From: Clostridia bacterium
GTDB lineage: Bacteria; Aerophobota; Aerophobia; Aerophobales; AE-B3A
NCBI GenBank assembly: GCA_030610745.1
Contig: JAUWRC010000027.1
Coordinates: forward strand, 1 to 13,041
Length of the DNA: 13,041 nt
Direction: 5' to 3'
Below are positions 8,310 to 12,859 of the stretch, one piece after another. Made by a program: the position numbers and the translations under genes. Every line of letters starts with the position of its first letter. The stretch's first letter is position 1. The notes beneath the pieces were generated by a model. It ran no database searches. It was not told the DNA's origin and worked only from the letters and a program-made list of their open reading frames with translations.

Positions 8310-8349
8310 AAAAGGGGGACAGGCTACTTCTCTCTCCTATTTTGTTCCC
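8310..8349. repeat. Possible dispersed-repeat remnant after uvrA
   Basis: AAAAGGGGGACAGGCTACTT (8310-8329) and TGTTCCC (8343-8349) form an imperfect inverted pair (GGGGACA against GGGAACA). From memory, GGGGACAGGCTAC resembles a motif seen next to REP-type transposase genes in several bacteria. Only one copy is present in the window, so this is a weak call. Confidence 0.25.
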
Positions 8350-8398
8350 ATTAAAAAATCCCCTTGGTAATTATTTCTTGGTCCATCGCCTAAAGTTC

Positions 8399-8427
8399 TT
8401 GACAAAGGTATATCATTAAGATATACC
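8399..8427 (+). promoter_or_regulatory. Promoter of the toxin-antitoxin operon
   Basis: A perfect TTGACA (8399-8404) is followed by a 17-base spacer and TATACC (8422-8427, four of six to TATAAT). A strong ribosome-binding site (AAGGAGG, 8436-8442) and the antitoxin ATG at 8452 lie just downstream. Confidence 0.65.
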
Positions 8428-8431
8428 TTTG
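8403..8431. promoter_or_regulatory. 12-bp perfect inverted-repeat operator inside the toxin-antitoxin promoter
   Basis: CAAAGGTATATC (8403-8414) and GATATACCTTTG (8420-8431) are exact reverse complements around the 5-base centre ATTAA. The palindrome covers the last bases of the -35 box, the whole spacer and the -10 box. A protein bound here would block RNA polymerase. The first gene of the operon encodes a ribbon-helix-helix domain, a class of proteins that bind such palindromes as dimers or tetramers, so autorepression is the natural inference. Confidence 0.75.
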
Positions 8432-8451
8432 ATATAAGGAGGTGCTGAAGG

Positions 8452-8964
8452 ATGGGAGTTACAGATAAAAGAATAATAGTTAACTTGCCGACAGAACTTT
8501 ATGAGAGCATCAAAAGGATTGCAGAAAAAAAATATAGATCAGTCTCTAGTTTGATAAGGGAATCTATTTCAGAAAAAATTGAGGAAGAATTCACCCCAGA
8601 AGAAATGGCTCTGATTGAAAAAGGACGCAAATCTCTTCACGAAGGTAAAGGTATTAATTGGAGGAAAGTTATAAGGAGTCTCGAAGAGATTAAAAAAATA
8701 ATAAATGAACATAAGTCCATTCTCAAGGAAAAATTTAAAGTAAGCTCTATAGGTGTATTTGGCTCTTATGTGAGAAAGGAAGAGCAAGAAAAAAGTGATA
8801 TCGATATTCTGGTTGGGTTTTATGAAGTGATTGATTTATTTAAATTTATTGAACTTGAAGATTTTTTAAGTAAAATATTGGGCGTTAAAGTGGATTTGGT
8901 TATGAAAGAAACATTGAAACCTCGCATAAAGGACAGGATATTAAAAGAGGCGATTTATATATGA
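8452..8964 (+). CDS. RHH-MNT fusion antitoxin (ribbon-helix-helix plus minimal nucleotidyltransferase)
   Basis: A 170-residue protein with two parts. Residues 6-48 (KRIIVNLPTELYESIKRIA, then SVSSLIRESISEKI) form a ribbon-helix-helix DNA-binding domain. Residues 46-75 (EFTPEEMALIEKGRKSLHEG) resemble the C-terminal segment of RHH antitoxins that normally contacts a ParE/RelE-type toxin. Residues 95-170 are a minimal nucleotidyltransferase: GVFGSY with Gly104-Ser105, ten residues, then Asp116-Ile-Asp118 (exact GSx10DxD), and a third acidic residue in KVDLVMKE (Asp148). In characterised MntA/HepT pairs the MNT protein AMPylates a tyrosine of the HEPN toxin and so neutralises it. The gene ends in an ATGA overlap with the HEPN gene. 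Classical MntA lacks a DNA-binding domain, so the fusion could join neutralisation and autoregulation in one chain. Confidence 0.88.
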   Translation: MGVTDKRIIVNLPTELYESIKRIAEKKYRSVSSLIRESISEKIEEEFTPEEMALIEKGRKSLHEGKGINWRKVIRSLEEIKKIINEHKSILKEKFKVSSIGVFGSYVRKEEQEKSDIDILVGFYEVIDLFKFIELEDFLSKILGVKVDLVMKETLKPRIKDRILKEAIYI

Positions 8965-9329
8965 AAAGGGATTACAGAGTCTATATTGATGACATACTTG
9001 AGGCCATTAAAAGAATAAAAAAATACACGGATGAACTTACTTTTGATAAGTTTACTCAAGACATCAAAACTATTGATGCGGTTATAAGAAATTTTGAAAT
9101 TATAGGTGAAGCAACAAAACATATAACCGATGAGGTTAGAAAGGAATATCCGGATGTTCCATGGAAGATTATGGCAGGAATGCGTGATAAACTTATCCAT
9201 GAATATTTTGGGGTAAAGCTCGGGGTGTTATGGGAAACAATAAAGAAACGTTTGCCAGAAGTAAAACCTTTAATTGAGGAAGTATTAGAAAAAATGGGTA
9301 AGGAGAAAATGAGGGAGGATGAAATTTGA
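8961..9329 (+). CDS. hepT: HEPN-domain toxin (HepT/DUF86 family)
   Basis: A 122-residue, almost all-helical protein. The DUF86 pattern includes YIDDILEAIKRIKKYT at the N-terminus, DAVIRNFEIIGEATKHI in the middle, and PWKIMAGMRDKLIHEYFGV near the end. The HEPN RNase motif is intact as Arg75-x4-His80-x-Tyr82. Arg and His form the RNase site and the Tyr is the position AMPylated by MNT partners in studied systems. The toxin is expected to cut RNA, with tRNA as target in some HepT proteins; the target here is unknown. The start overlaps the antitoxin stop by four bases (ATGA), giving tight translational coupling. The last residues run into the recombinase fragment, so the insertion boundary lies close to 9330-9360. 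Confidence 0.92.
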   Translation: MKRDYRVYIDDILEAIKRIKKYTDELTFDKFTQDIKTIDAVIRNFEIIGEATKHITDEVRKEYPDVPWKIMAGMRDKLIHEYFGVKLGVLWETIKKRLPEVKPLIEEVLEKMGKEKMREDEI

Positions 9330-9534
9330 AAACCGTTTCCTTTTCCCCATTGGCAACGATCCCTTGCGCCATAGTTTTGCTACTTATCTTTTAGAAAGTG
9401 GAATAGATTTACGGTATATTCAAGAGTTACTTGGTCATAAGAGTTCTAAAACTACAGAAATATATACTCATGTTAGCCAGCTAGATATTGGATGGATTAA
9501 AAGCCCTTTAGATTTTGGAAGTAGATGGAAATAG
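9319..9534 (+). pseudogene. 3' remnant of a tyrosine recombinase (integrase, possibly integron-type)
   Basis: The frame gives 71 codons, but family similarity starts only at about 9358. LRHSFATYLLESGIDLRYIQ (residues 16-35), ELLGHKSSKTTEIYTHVS and WIKSPLD form the C-terminal catalytic box: Arg17, His40 and the nucleophile Tyr49 are present. The first His of the HxxR box is Asp14 here, so the break falls right at this motif. The core-binding domain, box I Arg and everything upstream are missing; the HEPN gene occupies that place. The end SPLD resembles integron integrases (VRSPLD in IntI1 from memory), but XerC/D-like enzymes share it. A full catalytic domain is lacking, so it is inactive. What follows is attC-like DNA, with the fragment in the same orientation as the cassettes. 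Confidence 0.85.
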
Positions 9535-9570
9535 CAAAAAGTTCTAATTTGATGCTTCACCTAGAGTTGT

Positions 9571-9628
9571 GCATAAACGAAGTAGTTCGCAAAATATCCT
9601 AATTTGGGAGCATAAACGAAGTAGTTCG
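9571..9628. repeat. 19-bp direct repeat, candidate attI-like zone
   Basis: GCATAAACGAAGTAGTTCG occurs exactly at 9571-9589 and 9610-9628, a 39-base period, with a CTAATTTG motif upstream of each copy (9544-9551 and 9600-9607). Each copy holds the small inverted repeat CGAA-GTAG-TTCG. It lies between the recombinase remnant and the first cassette-like palindrome, which is where an integron attI with its direct repeats would sit. This assignment is inference. Confidence 0.6.
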
Positions 9629-9638
9629 GTTATAAGTA

Positions 9639-9675
9639 GTTAAGCAAAATGTCGCTTCGCTTCATTTTGCTTAAC
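9639..9675. repeat. 13-bp perfect inverted repeat bounding an empty cassette-like module
   Basis: GTTAAGCAAAATG (9639-9651) and CATTTTGCTTAAC (9663-9675) are exact reverse complements around 11 bases. The left arm begins with GTTAAGC, a fit to the attC R' core GTTRRRY. The right arm ends with GCTTAAC, a fit to the R'' core RYYYAAC. In integron terms this would be a cassette start followed at once by its own R'' box, that is, a cassette without a gene. Confidence 0.7.
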
Positions 9676-9805
9676 GGGACTCGGGCTTCACCCGAAGTTA
9701 GACTCGTGGCGAAACGCCACTTCGCCTAATTTCGGGTTTGCGGCATTGCTAAACGCAATTCGCAAATTGCTTCGCAACTTCGCAAACCCGAGTCCCGTTA
9801 GGCGA
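9669..9805. repeat. attC-like recombination site upstream of the SEFIR gene
   Basis: The outer arms TAACGGGACTCGGG (9672-9685) and CCCGAGTCCCGTTA (9787-9800) match perfectly. They join an R''-like GCTTAAC (9669-9675) to an R'-like GTTAGGC (9797-9803). A nested, shorter solution also exists: TCGCCTAA (9722-9729) pairs with TTAGGCGA (9798-9805), and TCGGGTTTGCG (9732-9742) pairs with CGCAAACCCGA (9781-9791). The shorter one has the R''-L''-loop-L'-R' plan of an 84-bp attC. Small hairpins lie between, TCGGG-CTTCA-CCCGA (9681-9695) and GTGGCG-AAA-CGCCAC (9706-9720). The 309-base stretch 9535-9843 has no gene, and these palindromes with the direct repeat account for most of it. Confidence 0.65.
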
Positions 9806-9843
9806 CAGACACAATCAGATGCCTATCGGAGGCACAGTAAAAA

Positions 9844-10491
9844 ATGGCACATCCAAAATGCTTTATCAGTTATTCCTGGGATAACGATGCGCACAAAGAT
9901 TGGGTGAGGCACTTGGCAGCTGAACTGCAACGTAACGGTGTGGTGACACATCTGGATCAGTGGGACGTTCATCCCGGAAGGGACTTGACGGAATATATGG
10001 AGACTTGCATACGTGAATCTGACTTCGTCTTACTGGTCTGCACACCTATTTTTGCTCAGAAGGCAAATGTCGGCCAAGGTGGTGTCGGGTATGAGAAGAG
10101 CATAGTTACAGGGGAGATTTTTGAAGGCACTGCTTCTCCTAAGAAGTTTGTGCCACTTCTTAGAAAAGGAAGTTCGAGTGATTCTCTACCTTCTTATCTG
10201 AAGTCAAGAACATACATAGACTTCCGAGACGATAACATGTTTAGTTCCAATCTGGAAACTCTGTTAAGGCATATATATCAGTCGCCTAAGTATGTACGGC
10301 CTCCTTTGGGACCAAAGCCCCGTTTCCCTTCTCAGTGGTCCGAGCAGCCAACTGTCATTACACTCCCTACTAAGAAGTCCCGGCAAGCGACATTCGAACA
10401 AGTTTATCAATTCGCATATAGCTTCAGTGGAATGAATAAGACTTATGGGGATGCTGAGGCATTTGCACTTGAGCAACTATCAAAAAAGTAA
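9844..10491 (+). CDS. SEFIR/TIR-domain protein
   Basis: A 215-residue soluble protein. Residues 5-92 carry the SEFIR-type TIR fold: KCFISYSWDNDAHKDWVRHL, LDQWDVHPGRDLTEYMETCI, ESDFVLLVCTPIFAQKAN and GGVGYEKSIVTGEI, with Glu84 in the usual place of a possible catalytic acid. Bacterial TIR/SEFIR proteins act in antiviral defence, many by consuming NAD+ or making cyclic ADP-ribose signals; the activity of this one is not known. A proline-rich linker (PPLGPKPRFPSQW) leads to a C-terminal stretch, about 180-215 (ATFEQVYQFAYSFSGMNKTY, then GDAEAFALEQL), that I do not recognise and that may be a sensing or partner-binding module. GGAGG (9828-9832) serves the ATG. The gene is bounded by TTAGGCGAC (9798) and its reverse complement GTCGCCTAA (10504), as expected for a gene cassette. 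Confidence 0.85.
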   Translation: MAHPKCFISYSWDNDAHKDWVRHLAAELQRNGVVTHLDQWDVHPGRDLTEYMETCIRESDFVLLVCTPIFAQKANVGQGGVGYEKSIVTGEIFEGTASPKKFVPLLRKGSSSDSLPSYLKSRTYIDFRDDNMFSSNLETLLRHIYQSPKYVRPPLGPKPRFPSQWSEQPTVITLPTKKSRQATFEQVYQFAYSFSGMNKTYGDAEAFALEQLSKK

Positions 10492-10503
10492 AAATAGGCG
10501 TCC

Positions 10504-10542
10504 GTCGCCTAAAAGTAGTTAAGTGAAATTCAGAAATCCGCC
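10504..10542. repeat. Cassette-boundary elements between the SEFIR and PH-like genes
   Basis: GTCGCCTAA (10504-10512) is complementary to the start of the SEFIR module (9798-9806). AAGTAGTTAAG (10513-10523) repeats the 11 bases at 9634-9644 and holds GTTAAGT (10518-10524), a GTTRRRY core. TTCAGAAATCCGCC (10529-10542) is the left half of a 14-bp inverted repeat whose partner is at 11027-11040. No full-length attC fits in this short gap, so it may be deleted or non-canonical. Confidence 0.5.
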
Positions 10543-10586
10543 TCTATAGGTGGAAAGATTTTTAATAGATTGAACAATATAAAAAC

Positions 10587-11024
10587 ATGATGTACAAGCA
10601 TACACAAATTGGATATTTGTCCATTGTTGCATTAAGTATTCCATTGTTAATATTACTCTTTATTGGAGTTGTTTATGAATTTACGCCAATTGTGTTAGCT
10701 TTATTTATTATTTTATTACTAAGTTTAGTGCTGTTTCCATCTCTGACAATAGAAATAGATAAAACCAAGCTTACTATTAGATTTGGACTTGGGATTGTTA
10801 GTAAAAATTTTAATTTAGAAAATATCAGGTCATACCGCGTTGTAAAAAATCCTTGGTATTATGGTTGGAGGATTAGTTTAACTCCGCATGGCTGGCTGTA
10901 CAATATTTCGGGGTTGTATTCTGTTGAGATATTGATGAAAAATGGTAAAAAATACAGGTTAGGTACTGATGAACCTGAAAGATTGGAATCTGCCATTAAA
11001 CAGACAATCAAAGAATTTAATTAG
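10587..11024 (+). CDS. Two-helix membrane protein with PH-like C-terminal domain
   Basis: A 145-residue protein (or 144 from the second ATG at 10590). Two adjacent hydrophobic helices at about residues 10-30 and 33-51 (for example LSIVALSIPLLILLFIGVVY) are followed by a soluble domain of short beta strands. That domain includes LTIEIDKTKLTIRFG, SYRVVKNPWYYGWRISLTP and ILMKNGKKYRLGTDEPERL. The pattern of a membrane anchor plus a domain ending in a DEPERL/AI helix is typical of small bacterial PH-like (bPH) proteins. I recognise the type but not a defined function. No clear Shine-Dalgarno precedes the start. The gene is AT-rich, lies in a cassette-like unit, and is flanked by TTCAGAAATCCGCC and its exact reverse complement at 11027. 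A membrane role next to SEFIR and nuclease genes could be defence-related, but nothing in the protein shows that. Confidence 0.7.
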   Translation: MMYKHTQIGYLSIVALSIPLLILLFIGVVYEFTPIVLALFIILLLSLVLFPSLTIEIDKTKLTIRFGLGIVSKNFNLENIRSYRVVKNPWYYGWRISLTPHGWLYNISGLYSVEILMKNGKKYRLGTDEPERLESAIKQTIKEFN

Positions 11025-11026
11025 TC

Positions 11027-11115
11027 GGCGGATTTCTGAACTCTCCTCACTCCTTCGGAGTTCGTCGGCACGTTGCACTCTCGCCTACGGCTCGGCTCAC
11101 CGGTTGGGGGAGGGG
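11027..11115. repeat. Right boundary of the PH-like cassette and attC-like junction
   Basis: GGCGGATTTCTGAA (11027-11040) is the exact reverse complement of 10529-10542, placed just after the PH-like stop. It is followed by GC-rich sequence with ACTCC-TTC-GGAGT (11050-11062), then GGTTGGGGGAGGGG at 11102-11115. The GTTGGGG there is one base off the GTTRRRY core. The segment is GC-richer than the genes on either side. An attC is possible, but I cannot draw matching L arms. Confidence 0.4.
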
Positions 11116-11169
11116 AACCTTATTAAAATAGAAAAAATATTTATACATATTGTTGATTAAGGTGTTGAT

Positions 11170-12258
11170 ATGGATTTTTCAAACATTGATATTCCAAAAA
11201 TTTTGAAATCCGGAATGCCTAATAAATTTATGGATTTTTCACCACAGGATTTTGAAGATTTTATTTCTCAGCTCTTTAGAGACAATAGCTACAAAGTTGA
11301 ACAGACGAAATATAGTGGAGATTATGGTGTTGATTTGATAATTAAGAAAGGCAACGAACATATTGCTGTTCAAGTTAAAAGATATACTAGAACTAATAAA
11401 GTGGGGGTAAGGGATGTTAATCAAGTTTTGGGTGGAAAAGACTACTACAAATGCAATGATGCTATGATGATAACCACTTCTTCATTTACAAATCAAGTTA
11501 AGAACTTGGCTGAAAAAACTGGTGTAGATTTGTGGGATTGGAATAAACTTCAAAGATATATTTGTGATACATATCTTGATGGAAGAGACTATTATGATTA
11601 TTTTAAAGGGAAATCTACATCAGAAAACGATTCAGAAGATTTTGGTTTTAAAATATTTCAAGTAATTCATAATCAACCCATGAAGGGAAACTACATTGGA
11701 ACGCAAATATTTGTAGGAATTAAAAATTTCACAGACAAAAATCAGAATGTTAGTGTAGAAATGCCAACATACATAACTTCAAACAACAATCAGATTGAGG
11801 CTAGAAATTATTTAGAAGGTTATTTTACATCTGGAATAATATATGCTGGTTGTACAGTGGAGTCTTGTTTTATTTTTGATTCTGAACAATTGTCTCATGT
11901 TAAAGTAGGTGACAAACTGATTATAGAATTGTATTATTCTGATAAGACTATTAGAAAAGTTATTAATATTGAAAAGAAGGTTCCATCAAGAAATGCTATT
12001 CCGTCAAGAAATGCTAGCGGTTGTTTTATTGCCACTGCAGCTTATGGAACTCTTTTTTCTAAAGAAATTCAAATTCTAAGATACTGGAGAGACAATAAAT
12101 TAAAAACCAGTAAAATTGGAAATTTGTTTATAGAGTTCTATTATTCCTTAAGTCCTCCTATTGCCAATTTTATTAGAGATAAACACTTATTTAGGAAATG
12201 TGTACGTATGGTATTAAATCCGTTTGTGAGATTTCTAAAAAGAAGATATGATAGATAG
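11170..12258 (+). CDS. Mrr-like restriction endonuclease with beta-sandwich middle and C-terminal CFI-box
   Basis: A 362-residue protein in three parts. Residues 22-140 are an Mrr-type PD-(D/E)xK nuclease: DFSPQDFEDFISQLF with Glu29, YSGDYGVDLIIKK with Asp55, IAVQVKRY with Gln68 and Lys70, then MMITTSSFTNQVKNLAEKTG. Relatives cut modified or foreign DNA. Residues about 155-272 look like a beta-rich, Ig-like or DUF4352-like domain. A linker with the tandem PSRNA repeat leads to GCFIATAAYG at residues 284-293 and RYWRDNKLKTSKIGNLFIEF, then YYSLSPPIANFI, the CFI-box C-terminal module. The function of that module is not known, and it is usually found on unrelated, often membrane-associated or exported proteins. 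AAGGTG at 11159-11164 supports the ATG at 11170. The same strand and the flanking palindromes place it in the cassette block. Confidence 0.85.
   Translation: MDFSNIDIPKILKSGMPNKFMDFSPQDFEDFISQLFRDNSYKVEQTKYSGDYGVDLIIKKGNEHIAVQVKRYTRTNKVGVRDVNQVLGGKDYYKCNDAMMITTSSFTNQVKNLAEKTGVDLWDWNKLQRYICDTYLDGRDYYDYFKGKSTSENDSEDFGFKIFQVIHNQPMKGNYIGTQIFVGIKNFTDKNQNVSVEMPTYITSNNNQIEARNYLEGYFTSGIIYAGCTVESCFIFDSEQLSHVKVGDKLIIELYYSDKTIRKVINIEKKVPSRNAIPSRNASGCFIATAAYGTLFSKEIQILRYWRDNKLKTSKIGNLFIEFYYSLSPPIANFIRDKHLFRKCVRMVLNPFVRFLKRRYDR
11983..12018 (+). repeat. 18-bp tandem duplication in the linker of the Mrr-like gene
   Basis: Two adjacent 18-base units (11983-12000 and 12001-12018) share TCAAGAAATGCTA and encode PSRNAI and PSRNAS. 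The units differ only at a few bases, so the duplication looks recent. It lies exactly between the beta-rich domain and the CFI-box, a place where length change would be tolerated. Confidence 0.75.
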
Positions 12259-12301
12259 ATTTATGTTAAAAGATATGTTTCACCTTAATTTTTCGTTCGC
12301 C

Positions 12302-12450
12302 CCCTCAAACTTTGCGGAAACCTTCGGTTTCCTTGCCTCACTTCTTTCAGTCACTCGGTCATATAACACGGGCTATACAGCTACGTCTTTCAGACTTCGC
12401 CCAAATCGTTTCTGACGAAACGACTTCGCAAACCCGAGTCCCGTTATCTG
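12302..12450. repeat. attC-like site after the Mrr-like gene
   Basis: A hairpin GGAAACC-TTC-GGTTTCC occupies about 12317-12333. ATATAAC (12361-12367, R''-like) followed by ACGGG opposes CCCGTTAT (12440-12447), whose GTTATCT (12443-12449) starts like an R' core but fits GTTRRRY poorly. The stem TCGTTTC-TGAC-GAAACGA lies between. The last bases before the core (12423-12446) are identical to 9777-9800. The start of the Mrr module (GTTGGGGGAGGGG) is imperfectly complementary to GCCCCCTCAAAC near 12300. Together these fit an attC-like site of roughly 90-150 bp. Confidence 0.55.
12423..12446. repeat. Second copy of the 24-bp direct repeat (first copy 9777-9800)
   Basis: The two 24-base segments are identical and include CGCAAACCCGAGTCCCGTTA. 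Both end at the putative cross-over core GTTA and both close an attC-like palindrome. They are 2,646 bp apart and enclose the SEFIR, PH-like and Mrr-like genes. Two independent attC sites of one array, or direct repeats flanking a single mobile block, would look like this. Confidence 0.85.
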
Positions 12451-12465
12451 CCGTCAAACAGATAA
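12444..12465. repeat. Short inverted repeat at the last cassette-like start
   Basis: TTATCTG (12444-12450) and CAGATAA (12459-12465) enclose 8 bases. A module start followed at once by its own complement is the same plan as at 9640-9675, so this may be another empty or decayed cassette. A separate 10-bp palindrome, ATGATATCAT, lies at 12468-12477. Confidence 0.4.
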
Positions 12466-12498
12466 ACATGATATCATTTGGAGGATAGCTTTGAGGAT

Positions 12499-12643
12499 AT
12501 GAACATAGTTCCAAGAGATACAACACTGGAGGCTATTCGTATCCGATTCTCAATTTTGCGTAAGATAGGTCTTACGGGTCGTGCCAATATGGTTTTCGAA
12601 CTGCCTTAGTTCCCAATATCTTGCCGAAGAATTGACTTATTAA
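12499..12643 (+). pseudogene. Frameshifted remnant of a small conserved protein
   Basis: From the ATG at 12499 the frame reads IVPRDTTLEAIRIRFSILRK and then IGLTGRANMVFELP up to a TAG at 12607-12609. This resembles the N-terminus of small uncharacterised proteins that begin with a DTTPEA-like segment and a Met/Leu-rich helix ending in FELS. The next frame (from 12611) continues SQYLAEELTY and then stops. The join suggests a frameshift and truncation. Such proteins often sit beside nucleotidyltransferase genes, but none is present here. The family recognition is from memory and tentative. Confidence 0.45.
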
Positions 12644-12664
12644 CAGTTAAATGCTAAACCTTAA

Positions 12665-12680
12665 ATATAAAATTTTATAT
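12665..12680. repeat. 16-bp AT palindrome
   Basis: ATATAAAATTTTATAT is a perfect palindrome in a very AT-rich stretch between two gene remnants. It could be a hairpin or simply reflect composition. No function is assigned. Confidence 0.4.
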
Positions 12681-12693
12681 AAAAACTTACTAA

Positions 12694-12846
12694 ACTTATG
12701 AGAGGGAAAGGCTAAAGATTACCCAGCCTTCAGCAAATACATTAGTCAAACAATTCCAGAATATCGGAATACTCAAAGAGATTACTGGTTTTAAAAGAAA
12801 CCGCTTGTTCGTGTTTTCTGAGTATTTAAGACTATTCGAAAAGTAA
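12694..12846 (+). pseudogene. 3' remnant of a Fic/DOC-family gene (winged-helix tail)
   Basis: An open stretch of about 50 codons ends at TAA 12844-12846 and contains KITQPSANTLVKQFQNIGIL, KEITGFKRNRLFVF and SEYLRLFEK. This matches the C-terminal winged-helix region of Fic-family proteins (typical wording PTANKLVKKFEELGIL, then KEITGQKRNR, as I recall it). Fic proteins modify targets, usually by AMPylation. The catalytic HxFxxGNGR motif and everything before it are missing, and an in-frame stop (12691-12693) lies just upstream, so this is a dead fragment. It shows that another toxin-like or signalling gene once stood here. Confidence 0.7.
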
Positions 12847-12859
12847 TTACGAGAAAGAG

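Noticed and set aside
8303..8451. Insertion sequence after uvrA
   Set aside because: No transposase, terminal inverted repeats of a known IS or target duplication is visible. Only a weak repeat-like remnant remains.
9639..9805. Ordinary intrinsic terminators or a REP cluster
   Set aside because: The arms end in GTTRRRY/RYYYAAC-like cores and are shared with the boundary at 12423-12449, and no U-tract follows. Simple terminators do not explain this pattern, though terminator activity is not excluded.
10969..11160. 63-codon plus-strand frame across the end of the PH-like gene
   Set aside because: It overlaps the PH-like coding end in another frame and then runs through the GC-rich palindromic junction. 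There is no ribosome-binding site or recognisable protein.
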